Positions 52,268-61,437 of a DNA stretch of 64,000 bases are shown in pieces; the first letter of the stretch is position 1; each line of letters opens with the position of its first letter. This DNA comes from JAQCEJ01 sp040881995 (GTDB lineage: Bacteria; Planctomycetota; Planctomycetia; Planctomycetales; Planctomycetaceae), in assembly GCA_040881995.1 (NCBI GenBank), contig JBBECD010000117.1, positions 51,062 to 115,061 of the forward strand, written 5' to 3'. A model generated the notes under the pieces. The model was not told the DNA's origin. It saw only the letters and a program-made list of their open reading frames with translations, and ran no database searches. A program made the position numbers and the translations under genes.

Positions 52268-52296
52268 TTGACCTATACACCTTGCGCAGATTATGT
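52268..52296 (+). promoter_or_regulatory. promoter candidate of the second lipoprotein gene
   Basis: TTGACC at 52268-52273, 17-base spacer, TTATGT at 52291-52296; conserved in layout with the first copy. Confidence 0.4.
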
Positions 52297-52350
52297 ACAC
52301 TTCATTTGTCGAATCGGAAAGCGAGCAACTCATTCCATCGGGAGAACGCC

Positions 52351-53367
52351 ATGCACCGTCTCATGTCTCTTGGGCTCATCGCAACCATGAGCACGTTCTC
52401 GGGCTGCGGTTCTGCCGCGAACAAAGCCAACGCCACGGCGGATAAGGCCGAGTCATACAAGCATCACCGCATCCTGGTGTGGTCCGTCGATAAAACTTCG
52501 CACGATGTCAAAGGGTTCGACGAAGGAATCATAGGGCCGTCACAGGAGATGACGTTGAAACCGGTGGCGGATTACACTGTTTCCATCCGCACCGGCCCCA
52601 TCGAGGAAGTGACCGTCACCGATTTCAAGACCGAATGGCGAGAGAAGCGGATTCCGTTTCGGTTCTCGACCGGCAGCGGTTCGGCAGAGGGAACTAAAGA
52701 TATTGAAAACCTTTTTCTGCATTTCGAATACGGCTCATCCAAAAAAGCGATAATGCTCGATTCGATTGTCATCGGGATTCCGGAAGGATCCTCGGCGACT
52801 AAGAAATACCTCACCGCCCTCGATCCTATGATTCCTTCGGATGCTCTCGAAGATCTTTTGCTTATTGCGGCTGCGGATCCCGAGCGTCCGTTGGACTTGG
52901 GCGATTTTCTAGAGATCTATCGCATCGTGCGTAAGTCAAGACGCATCGATGGCTGGCGAGACTCGCTCAAGAATGGTACGCCGACGCAGCAACTCTTCGC
53001 TGCCGGAATTCTCATGAAGTTCGGCGATCCCGACGGTCGCCATCATTTTTGTAATGCGTGCTTGACGGCAAAAGGCAACTCTCAAGTACATCTGGTGGAT
53101 TATCTGCTGAATATGCCTGCATCGGATGAGACTCTGGCGACGATTGTCAAATTGATTGTCGCACCGACTGTGTATCGTACGAAGGAACTTGAGGGAGTGG
53201 GACTGGCTCAGTTTGAACGCCGCGTGAAGCTGACTGAGAAATTGAAGCGCGATTATTCTCGCGAAGCGCTGAAACCCTACGCTGCTGAACTGCGCCAGTG
53301 GGCGAAATCGGAAATGGGTCAAAAATACGGCGGCGACGAGTTGCTCAAATTGCTCGACGATAAGTAG
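52351..53367 (+). CDS. lipoprotein of unknown function, second tandem copy
   Basis: A 338-residue paralogue of the gene at 51081 with the same architecture: lipobox TFSGC, linker, VWSVDKTSHDVKGFDEGIIG, helical C-terminal part. The encoded tail WAKSEMGQKYGGDELLKLLD and 87 bases of DNA spanning it and the following intergenic part (53295-53381) are identical to 52025-52111, whereas the central parts differ at many positions. TCGGGAG before the ATG sets the start. Confidence 0.7.
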   Translation: MHRLMSLGLIATMSTFSGCGSAANKANATADKAESYKHHRILVWSVDKTSHDVKGFDEGIIGPSQEMTLKPVADYTVSIRTGPIEEVTVTDFKTEWREKRIPFRFSTGSGSAEGTKDIENLFLHFEYGSSKKAIMLDSIVIGIPEGSSATKKYLTALDPMIPSDALEDLLLIAAADPERPLDLGDFLEIYRIVRKSRRIDGWRDSLKNGTPTQQLFAAGILMKFGDPDGRHHFCNACLTAKGNSQVHLVDYLLNMPASDETLATIVKLIVAPTVYRTKELEGVGLAQFERRVKLTEKLKRDYSREALKPYAAELRQWAKSEMGQKYGGDELLKLLDDK

Positions 53368-53414
53368 TCGAAGACTACGGGCTAGCGCTCCGCGTTGCGT
53401 CGCGGCTAACCGGA

Positions 53415-54668
53415 TTACTCTCCCGCCACTTGCAACAACACGTTCACCCCCTTTTTATTCGAGAGCACGATGTCGAGCTTGTCGTCGCCGTCGAAATCCT
53501 GAATCGCGAACTGCGTGCCGACGCCGGTGTCGCGGCCGGCTTCGATTTCGTGCGCGACGAATTCGGGAGCCAGGCCTTTCGTGCGTTTGATCTCGTACCA
53601 ATACATTACGACCGGGTCGTTGGCACCGGGATCCCCGCCGTTATGCGCGAAATAGCGCTTGCCGGTCACGAAATCTCGCTCGCCGTCGCCGTTGATGTCG
53701 ACGAGAAAACTGGCATGCGTCTGCGAGAACGATTCGTCGATGACGTGTTGCTTGAACTTCCAATCGTCTCCTTCGCTGACATTCTCGAACCACCAGACGC
53801 CATAACCGTGCGGCGAGGCGGTGAGCAGATCCTGATCGCCGTCGAGATCGAGATCGACGGCGTGAATGTCGCTGACGGGAAGCGCGGGGAGATTGCCGTC
53901 GGCGGAGAGAACGTACGGGTGCCATTTCCATTCTTCGGTTTCGCGGTTTTCCGGGGCCTCCCACCAACCGTGCGCGATGAGCACGTCGAGACGGTCGTCG
54001 CCGTTCATGTCGCCGATGCCGAGCCCGTGATAATACTTGAACGTCCCGTTGAGATTCGGATCACCGGGCGTGCCGACGGGGATGAAGTTCCATTTCTCCG
54101 TCGCCTTTTCGGCGGGCGGAACCGATAGAAACCCGAGTTGAGCCTCGGGCTGCGAACCGAGCAGAATTTCGGGAACGCCGTCGCCCGTCAGATCGGCGAA
54201 GTACGGGCCTTCGTTACACGCGCTATGCCAGATGACGTGCTCTTTCCAGTTCCCCTCTGCGTTTTTGGGATTCTCGTACCAGTAGAAGGGATCGCCCGGA
54301 AAGCCGATCAGAATGAGATCGGCCCAGCCGTCTTGATTCACATCGTGCGCGAAGTTCACAAAACTGTTGCTGTAACCGACTCCCGCCACGAAGTTGCCGA
54401 CCGGACGAAGGGCGTGGACTTTCCACTCCGGGGCTTCGTACCAGACGTCGCCGGCGAAAACGTCGTTTAGTCCATCGTGATTGACGTCGGCCGCGGCGAC
54501 CCCTTCAGAGCGAAATCGCTCGTCGAGTTTAAGCCGTTTCCAATGGACGTCGTCGCCGCGAGTCGATGAAAACGCTGTCCCCGCGATAAAACTTGCCGCC
54601 ATCAGCACAACCGGCAACCGGCGACGAGAAAATTTTTGCAGACCGGATGAGAAGATTCGCACCGACAT
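53415..54668 (-). CDS. secreted FG-GAP/VCBS-repeat protein
   Basis: A 417-residue exported protein with a signal peptide (LPVVLMAASFIAGTAFS) and repeated calcium-binding FG-GAP/VCBS units: DVNHDGLNDVF, DVNQDGWADLI, DLTGDGVPEIL, DMNGDDRLDVL, DLDLDGDQDLL, DINGDGERDFV, DFDGDDKLDIV. Seven units are consistent with a beta-propeller. These domains bind ligands or partners outside the cell. The ATG at 54668 has GGAG eleven bases upstream; the frame runs to 54749. Confidence 0.87.
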   Translation of the reverse strand: MSVRIFSSGLQKFSRRRLPVVLMAASFIAGTAFSSTRGDDVHWKRLKLDERFRSEGVAAADVNHDGLNDVFAGDVWYEAPEWKVHALRPVGNFVAGVGYSNSFVNFAHDVNQDGWADLILIGFPGDPFYWYENPKNAEGNWKEHVIWHSACNEGPYFADLTGDGVPEILLGSQPEAQLGFLSVPPAEKATEKWNFIPVGTPGDPNLNGTFKYYHGLGIGDMNGDDRLDVLIAHGWWEAPENRETEEWKWHPYVLSADGNLPALPVSDIHAVDLDLDGDQDLLTASPHGYGVWWFENVSEGDDWKFKQHVIDESFSQTHASFLVDINGDGERDFVTGKRYFAHNGGDPGANDPVVMYWYEIKRTKGLAPEFVAHEIEAGRDTGVGTQFAIQDFDGDDKLDIVLSNKKGVNVLLQVAGE

Positions 54669-54749
54669 GGCTTGTGTGTCTCCAGATGAGGGAATGCAAG
54701 AGGCAGCGGCTCTCGTCAACGTCGCCAAATGCCGTAACATAATTTCCAA

Positions 54750-55141
54750 TAGTGAGTTACGAGTGCCAATAAATCAAGTGAGGAGGAGCCCTCTTTCACA
54801 GAGCCCGCAGGCAAACGCAGCGATGTTCCGGCAAAGAGATCCCTGGATTGTGAAAACCGACGATGGCATCCTACCGGATCATCGTACGGAAAAACAGGGC
54901 TCACACTCACTTGCATTCACTCTTGGGGATGGCTAAAGTCAGAGTTTCTCGGAATTCGATTTCAGGCACGACGATGGTGAATGTAACGCCGTCGTGTGGC
55001 GTGGTTATAAACCATTCCCTGAAATTAAAACCTCGACGAACCATAATTCTGCAGTTGTGACGCCGCGGGTCAACAGAACAGTGGACAATCAGCAGCGGTC
55101 ATTTAGCAAAGCGCCACATTGAACTGGCAAGGAGAGATTGA
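54750..55141. other. intergenic stretch before rpsD
   Basis: About 390 bases separating a leftward gene from the ribosomal-protein gene. No reading frame is convincing. It may hold a leader for S4 autoregulation, but I cannot trace a pseudoknot by eye. Confidence 0.4.
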
Positions 55142-55750
55142 GTGGGAAGGTATCTTGGCCCCAAAGGACGGATCAATCGACGATTGAGTTCCATGGTTTT
55201 TGAGAATTCCGGCGCGGTGAAAGTGCTCGAAAGCCGACCGAATCCCCCCGGTATGCATGGACGCCGTCGCAAACTCTCGAACTACGGCCTCGCGCTCGCC
55301 GAAAAACAAAAAATCAAATTTTATTATGGCATGCGCGAACGCCAGTTGCGCCGTTATTACGACAAAGCGCAGCGGATGCCCGGCAACACCGGTGAAAACT
55401 TGATGATTCTCTGCGAACGCCGTCTCGACAATGTGATTCGCCGGGCCGGGTTCACCAATACGCGCATGCAGGCGCGGCAGGCGGTGGTGCACGCCCACTT
55501 TCAGCTCAACGGCAAGACCGTCGACATTCCCAGCATCTGGGTTCGTCCGGGCGACGTGATCACCATCCGCAATCGCCCCAATTTGAAGAAACTCTACGCG
55601 GAACAAGTCGAAGGGATTAACGTCGAGCGCGCCGATTGGATCGCTTTCGACAAAAAAGGGCTCGAAGCCCGTGTGATTACGAATCCCTCGCACGAAGATG
55701 TGTCGCTCCCCGTGGACGTCGGGCAAGTCGTGGCGTTCCTGGGCCGATAA
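55142..55750 (+). CDS. rpsD: 30S ribosomal protein S4
   Basis: A 202-residue primary 16S rRNA-binding protein of the small subunit. MGRYLGPKGRINRRL opens the zinc-less S4 N-terminus, NPPGMHGRRRKLSNYGLALAEKQKIKFYYG is the helical part, and RRLDNVIRRAGFTNTRMQARQAVVH begins the S4 RNA-binding domain. The gene begins with GTG after AAGGAG. It is separated from the alpha operon genes it usually follows (rpsM, rpsK, rpoA), as is common in Planctomycetes. Confidence 0.96.
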   Translation: MGRYLGPKGRINRRLSSMVFENSGAVKVLESRPNPPGMHGRRRKLSNYGLALAEKQKIKFYYGMRERQLRRYYDKAQRMPGNTGENLMILCERRLDNVIRRAGFTNTRMQARQAVVHAHFQLNGKTVDIPSIWVRPGDVITIRNRPNLKKLYAEQVEGINVERADWIAFDKKGLEARVITNPSHEDVSLPVDVGQVVAFLGR

Positions 55751-55781
55751 GCAAACGGCAATGGCCTCGCTTGTGAAATGA

Positions 55782-55824
55782 ACCGGCGAAATGAAAGGCG
55801 CTGCCGTCATCGTCTTTCGCCGGT
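55782..55824. terminator. hairpin after rpsD, possible terminator
   Basis: ACCGGCGAAA at 55782-55791 and TTTCGCCGGT at 55815-55824 are perfect inverted copies around a 23-base loop. No T-run follows, so termination is uncertain. Confidence 0.35.
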
Positions 55825-55949
55825 GCGAATGCGCGGACGACGGCGAACGCCTGCGAAGTTCTCATTGGGATTTGAGATATTGCCGCAGCGGCGCGGCGTG
55901 AACTCCATGTTTTTCCCGTCAGCACTAGAAAACTGAAAACAGCGATCTG

Positions 55950-56588
55950 ATGTCTGGAACCAGCACCATGGCGGACAAACGCAATCCAGCCGTGCTCTTG
56001 TTCGGAGCGCCGGGCGTCGGCAAGGGGACGCAAGGAAAAATTCTGGGACAGATTCCAGGGTTCTTTCACCTCTCCTGCGGCGACGTGTTTCGTTCGCTCG
56101 ATATCGGTTCGGAACTGGGACAGAAAGTCTACGAGTTCAGCTCCCAGGGCCGGCTCGTCCCCGATGAAATGACGATCAACATCTGGCGGCACGGATTGCA
56201 GGGCCAGATCGCCTTGTCGTCGTACAAGCCCCGCGAAGATTTGCTCGTGCTTGACGGCATTCCGCGGAACGTCAATCAGGCGAAAATGCTGGAAGAGGAC
56301 ATCCGCGTGCTCCGCGTGATTTATCTCGTGTGCAGCGACGAAATCAAGATGATCCATCGCATCAAACGCCGGGCCATCCACGAAAACCGCGCCGACGACG
56401 CCAACGAAGAAGTCATTCGCCATCGCTTCGATGTGTATCGCCAGCAATCGGAACCGGTGCTGAATTATTATCCGTCGGAACTCATTTCGCGCATCGAAGC
56501 GACCGGTTCCCCCGCACAGGTGTTACGAGATATCCTGGATGTGCTGATTCCCACGCAGAACGAGCATTTCAATCGTGGGGGGAAATAA
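55950..56588 (+). CDS. adk: adenylate kinase family protein
   Basis: A 212-residue nucleoside monophosphate kinase with P-loop GAPGVGKGTQ (residues 19-28), LSCGDVFR (usually STGDMLR), GLVPDE-like RLVPDEM, DGIPRN (usually DGFPR) and RAIHENRADDANEEVIRHRF. The lid between the two arginines is short. Departures at TGD and DGFP hint at a paralogue or a clade-specific adenylate kinase; I lean to adenylate kinase as the likeliest role, keeping ATP/AMP in balance in the cytosol. Confidence 0.82.
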   Translation: MSGTSTMADKRNPAVLLFGAPGVGKGTQGKILGQIPGFFHLSCGDVFRSLDIGSELGQKVYEFSSQGRLVPDEMTINIWRHGLQGQIALSSYKPREDLLVLDGIPRNVNQAKMLEEDIRVLRVIYLVCSDEIKMIHRIKRRAIHENRADDANEEVIRHRFDVYRQQSEPVLNYYPSELISRIEATGSPAQVLRDILDVLIPTQNEHFNRGGK

Positions 56589-56589
56589 C

Positions 56590-56657
56590 GAATGCCCATT
56601 GACGGATGAATCCGCTTGGGAATTTCATTCGACATTCGGATTTCGTCATTCGTGATT
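56590..56657. repeat. 'AATGACGAATG' palindromic repeat, short copy
   Basis: GACATTCGGATTTCGTCATTCG near the right end and GAATGCCCATTGACGGATG at the left; a truncated relative of the trxB-flanking element. Confidence 0.45.
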
Positions 56658-56683
56658 CCTCCGCCCGGGCCAGGATGTGAGAG

Positions 56684-57943
56684 ATGTTCTTTTTTCTCAT
56701 CCCCGTCAATACCGATGCTCCCATCTATTATTGGCCGTGGACGACCCTGTCGCTCATCGTCGCCAACACGCTGCTCTATTTCGCCGCCGTCGCCGGCGTC
56801 GTTTCTCCCGAATGGGAGGGATGGATTCTCACCTACGGCGGCGGGCTGCATCCCCTCGAATGGCTGACGTGCAACTTCGTTCATTTCAACTTCATTCACC
56901 TGCTGTTTAACATGATTTTCCTCTGGGGCTTCGGCCTCGTCGTGGAAGGGAAACTCGGCTGGTGGCGGTTCTTGCTGCTGTATCTCGGCATCGGCCTCAT
57001 CTATGCCCTCGGCATTCAATTGTTGATGCTGGGTTACGATGGCGATTCGCGCGGGGCGGGCGGGGCCTCGGGCATCATTTTCGGCCTGCTCGCTATTGCG
57101 ATGGTCTGGGCGCCCAAGAATGAAATGATCTGTTTCGCGTTTTTCTGGTTCGCTTTCGTCATCCGGGCCTTTACCTTCGAAGTGACGATTCTGACGTTCG
57201 CCATCTTTTATCTCATCAGCCAGATGGTCTGGATGCTGGTCGACTATCTGCTGCAGCAACAGTTCGTCGCGACCAGCGAAGTGCTGCATCTGACCGGGGC
57301 CGTCATCGGTTTCGCCATCGGCACGGTGATGCTCAAACAGAAATGGGTCGATTGCGAGAACTGGGATCTGTTCGCCGTCTGGAAGGGAAGCCACGGCAAT
57401 AACAATTCGCTCGAAACGTACCGTTACGGATCGGGAAGCATTCTGCCCGATACCAAATCGTGGGCGGCGGAAAGTAACGTCCAGGAGACCGACGACGCCG
57501 TCGAAATCTCGACGCAGCGGTCGGCATTCAAGAAGAAGACGCTCAAAAAACTCAGGCAGTTCATCAGCGACGCCAAGCCGACCGCCGCGATCGCCGAGCT
57601 GCGGAACCTCAAGCATATGTGGAGTTCGTTCCAACTCCCGCAGCCCGATCTCCGCCAGTTGATCCAGATCATCTGGGAGACCGAGAACTGGACGGCGGTC
57701 GTGCCGCTAATGGAAGAATACGCAGCCCGGTTCCCCGGCAACGACCTGCACCTGGAACTGACGCTCGCCGGCATCGTCTTGCAACAGCAGACCCGCCCGC
57801 GATACGCCCTACGCATCCTCAAGCAGATGCCGTTCGAAGACCTGACGGAAAAGCAGCAACATTATTACCGCAAAGTCGAACGCAAGGCGGAGCATTTGAT
57901 CGAAGAAGGGGTGATCGAACTCGAAGGGCAATCGTGGTCGTGA
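56684..57943 (+). CDS. rhomboid-family intramembrane serine protease with C-terminal helical tail
   Basis: A 419-residue membrane protein. Six or so helices fill residues 18-215. His72/Asn76 in FIHLLFNMIF belong to the HxxxN motif, the active Ser is Ser129 in GGASGIIFG, and the partner His is His202 in EVLHLTG. Residues 270-419 are soluble and helical (TPR-like: RLKKLRQFISDAKPTAAIAEL, NWTAVVPLMEEYAARFP), possibly presenting substrate or partner. It cleaves single-pass membrane proteins. The stop is four bases before the convergent gene's stop. Confidence 0.85.
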   Translation: MFFFLIPVNTDAPIYYWPWTTLSLIVANTLLYFAAVAGVVSPEWEGWILTYGGGLHPLEWLTCNFVHFNFIHLLFNMIFLWGFGLVVEGKLGWWRFLLLYLGIGLIYALGIQLLMLGYDGDSRGAGGASGIIFGLLAIAMVWAPKNEMICFAFFWFAFVIRAFTFEVTILTFAIFYLISQMVWMLVDYLLQQQFVATSEVLHLTGAVIGFAIGTVMLKQKWVDCENWDLFAVWKGSHGNNNSLETYRYGSGSILPDTKSWAAESNVQETDDAVEISTQRSAFKKKTLKKLRQFISDAKPTAAIAELRNLKHMWSSFQLPQPDLRQLIQIIWETENWTAVVPLMEEYAARFPGNDLHLELTLAGIVLQQQTRPRYALRILKQMPFEDLTEKQQHYYRKVERKAEHLIEEGVIELEGQSWS

Positions 57944-57947
57944 TCCC

Positions 57948-60347
57948 TCAATTCAAATCTTGCAACATCGCGTACAGCACGATATTCACCGCGATTTTGA
58001 GGGCGTCTTCGGGGACGTAGCCGGCGCATTCGAGCGAGGCCTGTTTCTCCAAAGCGCAACTGATGTCGTACTTGCTGTAGATGATCACCAGCCGGCCTTC
58101 GACTTCGATCCCTTCCAGAAACGGCTCGCCGCGATTGACGACGGTGTTGAGGGCGACGTCTTTACGATTGGTCTCCGGAATACGGCGGCGGACTTCGCGG
58201 ATGTCGTAACCCCCCGCCGCGGTCGTGAAGAGTTCGTGATCGGCGGGAATCCGCTTGAACTCCGCTTCGGGGTACATCTGCTTGGCGAGTTTGCGGAAAC
58301 TCTGATCGAACGGTTTCGCACCGCAGCAGGCATCGGCGAATAACACGCCGCCGCGCGACAGATGCGTCTTCAACTGGTCGCGTTCTTTCTGGCTGAGGTT
58401 GAAATGATTCTGCCCGTGCATGTACAGCAGCGGATACCGGAACAAATTCGGGTCGGTCGCGGGGAGGCTGCGGGCCGTCGTCGAGGCGGACATCCCTGCC
58501 ACCTGGTTGAGCGCCATCAGTAAGTTGTGCAAGGCCTGCGGCGCGGCATCCCAGCCGCCGGTGTGACGGAGCTTGGCAATTTGCAGCAAACCCCGTTCGA
58601 TCTGATCGTTGCGATTGGTCGGCGGCAAGGTGGGATCTTCCAGCGGCTTGGTCGGCGGTTCGCGTCCGGTGGCATAGGCGACGACGTTTACGCCGATCCG
58701 CGAGGCCTTCGTGATCATGCTCTTGAGTTGCACCGACCGGTTCGCCGGATCGTGCGGCAGCCATTTGTCCCACAAGCAGGAGATGTCTTCGGGAGAATAA
58801 ACGAACGCCGTCCGGCAACCGAGGTCCACCCCCCAGAGTTCGACCGATTCCGCTTCGAGCAGATATTCCGACCGATAAATCGGATGATCGGGCGCCAGCT
58901 TTTTCAACTGGGCTTCACCTCCGGGGAACATTTTCTTCACCAGTTCGTGCATGCCGGCGTCGAACCCCGCCCCCTGGCAATTGCGCACCGCGAACACGAA
59001 GCCCCCCTGGCTGAGATACTCCTTGAACAACGCGGCGTCTTCGTCGGTGAACTCGGGACGCACGTCGCCGCTGATGTATAACATCGGCGATTGCAGCAGA
59101 TTCAGAACGCCACCCTGCCGTTTGACGTTTTCGAGATGCACATATTGAAACGTGAGCAGCTTCGGCCACTTCGGCAATCCGCTGATGTGTTCGACGAGAT
59201 TGCGGATGTCCCGCGTGTGCTTATTCCACGAGGTCGAAGCCATGCGACGGCCTTGAATCGGGTCGGGCGTGCCGTATTCGAGCTTGTTGATCAGCACCGG
59301 TGCCAGCCCTTTGGAGACGAACAGCAGCGCGAAGCTCGTCGCGACGATGGGATCGTTGTCGAACGTGTTGCCGTCTTTGTACCAGCTTCCCTCGCGCTGA
59401 GACTGCTGCTCGACCAGGTATCGCACTCCTTCGCGATACCAGTCGTGATCACCGAAAAAACGTTCGCCGCTCAACCGGCCGGCGCGTTCGAGTCCGTACA
59501 AATAATACAAGTGCCAGTACGGGTTGCCGGGGTTGTGCCCGACGGAGAAGTGGTTGGCCATCCATTCGACGCCCGAATCGATCGCTTCCTGATGCGACGG
59601 TTGAGCGCCGCAGCATTTAGGCGTGCCGTCGGCGTTCACTTCATCTTTATCGCGGAGCAGGCTGTCGATGATGACGAGCGTGGCGATGCCCGCGACGGTC
59701 ATGCTGCCGGAACTCGCTTGATTATGGACGCCGCTGTATCCCCAGCCGCCATCGACGTTTTGCGACTTGATCCAATGATCGCGGGCCCGCTCCCACGTGA
59801 CATCCTCGATCGGCACTCCGGCATATGCGGCGTCGCGCAGCCCCAGAATGGCGTACTGACCGTTGCTGCGGTCGCCGTTGTTTCCCAGGATCCCGTAATT
59901 CCAGCTTCCGGCGTTGTCGCCGGTTTGTAACTGGCTCGATTCCAGTCGCTGGGCGAGAATCACCAGCCGGGCCTGATCGCGGTTTCCATCTTTCGCCGCG
60001 GCGAGCGCGCTGATCATCAGCGAGATTTCGTACGTCATCGCCGGATCGGGCTCTTTGATCGAGCGGAGATATTTCAAGCCGCGCTGGATCTTTTCGTTGT
60101 CGGCGGTCATGCCCGAGTTGATCAACGCCAGCAGCGCCAGGCTGGTCACTCCGGTCGGATACCGGCTCTCTTTTCCGGCCCACGAGCCGTCTTCTTGTTG
60201 ATTGTTTAACAGAAACTTCTGCGCCAACTCGATCGAGCGAAGAACTTGCTCTTTGGAAATATCGGCCGCGTGCAGCGGAAGCGCACGGCCCAAGACGACG
60301 GCCATCAGCAGCATCGACGTCACGATTCGCCATTTTTTATGATTCAT
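57948..60347 (-). CDS. DUF4159 protein with a terpene-cyclase-like alpha/alpha-toroid domain
   Basis: A 799-residue exported protein (signal SMLLMAVVLGRALPLHAAD). Residues about 30-370 have prenyltransferase/squalene-cyclase repeats (NQQEDGSWAGK, NVDGGWGYSG, QSQREGSWYKDG), giving an alpha/alpha barrel. Two DUF4159 domains follow: PMLYISGDVRPEFTDEDAALFKEYLSQGGFVFAVRN and PLLYMHGQNHFNLSQKERDQLKTHLSRGGVLFADACCG. DUF4159 resembles glutamine amidotransferase-like/ThuA folds. No cyclase catalytic DxDD is evident, so it is probably a binding or scaffold protein. GAGGAAG precedes the ATG. Confidence 0.82.
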   Translation of the reverse strand: MNHKKWRIVTSMLLMAVVLGRALPLHAADISKEQVLRSIELAQKFLLNNQQEDGSWAGKESRYPTGVTSLALLALINSGMTADNEKIQRGLKYLRSIKEPDPAMTYEISLMISALAAAKDGNRDQARLVILAQRLESSQLQTGDNAGSWNYGILGNNGDRSNGQYAILGLRDAAYAGVPIEDVTWERARDHWIKSQNVDGGWGYSGVHNQASSGSMTVAGIATLVIIDSLLRDKDEVNADGTPKCCGAQPSHQEAIDSGVEWMANHFSVGHNPGNPYWHLYYLYGLERAGRLSGERFFGDHDWYREGVRYLVEQQSQREGSWYKDGNTFDNDPIVATSFALLFVSKGLAPVLINKLEYGTPDPIQGRRMASTSWNKHTRDIRNLVEHISGLPKWPKLLTFQYVHLENVKRQGGVLNLLQSPMLYISGDVRPEFTDEDAALFKEYLSQGGFVFAVRNCQGAGFDAGMHELVKKMFPGGEAQLKKLAPDHPIYRSEYLLEAESVELWGVDLGCRTAFVYSPEDISCLWDKWLPHDPANRSVQLKSMITKASRIGVNVVAYATGREPPTKPLEDPTLPPTNRNDQIERGLLQIAKLRHTGGWDAAPQALHNLLMALNQVAGMSASTTARSLPATDPNLFRYPLLYMHGQNHFNLSQKERDQLKTHLSRGGVLFADACCGAKPFDQSFRKLAKQMYPEAEFKRIPADHELFTTAAGGYDIREVRRRIPETNRKDVALNTVVNRGEPFLEGIEVEGRLVIIYSKYDISCALEKQASLECAGYVPEDALKIAVNIVLYAMLQDLN

Positions 60348-61437
60348 AATCAGTTCTTCCTCGTTCTTGCATAAGTCGGAGTACAGGCTTCAGCCTGCCC
60401 GATTGAGCGAAACGCCTCGGTTGTCAGAGCAATCTTCGAGGACAGGCGGTCTTCAAGTTTTCCGGCCCAAGGGGCCAGCAGGTCATCTAGCCAGGGGCGA
60501 AGCCCCTGGGAATCGTCCATCAGAACGATCTTCAGGCCCAACGGGCCGGCAGATCAAACAATCAACAAAAAACGATCTATTGGCCCGTTGGGCCGAGAAG
60601 AAGATTATTCATGCGACCTTACCAAGGCCTGCCGGCCCTGGCTATAAGACTGGCCGGCCCTTTGGGCCTGAATATCCAAGGCAATCTGTCAATCGAAGTT
60701 TGTCGGCACTCTCCTCCAGCATCTCACGTGAAACGTCAAGGCCATTCCCACTTGGGCAAGCGTTCTGGCTCTCCGGCAGGCTGAAGCCTGTACTCCGACA
60801 ATTTCACAGCAGACCGCTTGAGCGCGAACAGTTTAAGCCAAAAGCGTCCGCCGCCAAGCCGATTCCCATTACACTCCCTGCACGATTCGGCCGGCGGAAA
60901 CGGCGGTGTACGCTGAAGTGTAAATGTTCTCTGTCTTTAATGATACAACATTCGAATCAGGTGAACAGAGCAGATTTTTGCGATCGTGGGCAGCCGATCC
61001 GATAACTCTTCTACGTCAAACTTGAGGAATTCTTTGACGGGAACGGAATTTTTTCAGGTTCCCCTATGCACGTTTTTTGAGATCGAGTATAAACCCCGCC
61101 CAACTGCGATTTATTCTTTTTGCATCGGGCGGGAATCCGAAGCCAAAAGAACGCAGCCCAGCCTTTCAAAATGAGTCTGACGTTACTCGGCGCGAATCAC
61201 GAAACGCCCGCAACCCCACGCGAGCCTTCGACGCTTCCGCCGAAGTTGCACGTCAGGCTCCACACATCTTGATGACATCTCCGTTCATATTGACCACCGT
61301 TTGATAGTGCCGTTTTTCACCCATAGCCAGTCGTTTCGCGACCTGGCACGTCCTGCCTGTCGACTTCATCCCCGTCTCCTCCCCTTTCTGAAGTCGATTG
61401 GCGCAGGCTTGAATTTCTCCACAAGGGAGTCTCGTCC
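60348..61437. other. 1.1-kb repeat-rich intergenic stretch
   Basis: It begins with the GGAGTACAGGCTTCAGCCTG repeat (60377-60402), continues through several GGCCCAACGGGCC and GGCCCAAGGGGCC hairpins (60465-60690) and ends this block with CAGGCTGAAGCCTGTACTCC (60776-60801). So the block looks bounded by inverted copies of one element. From 60810 to 61437 no gene or repeat is evident. Confidence 0.6.
60377..60801. repeat. compound inverted-repeat block
   Basis: Terminal inverted copies of TCGGAGTACAGGCTTCAGCC stand at both ends, enclosing paired CCCAACGGGCC/GGCCCGTTGGG and a third GCCGGCCCTTTGGGCC hairpin. There is no transposase frame inside, so it resembles a small non-autonomous element or nested repeats. 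Confidence 0.55.

Noticed and set aside
60367..61005. A 212-codon rightward frame
   Set aside because: It translates the inverted-repeat block and lacks any ribosome site or domain.
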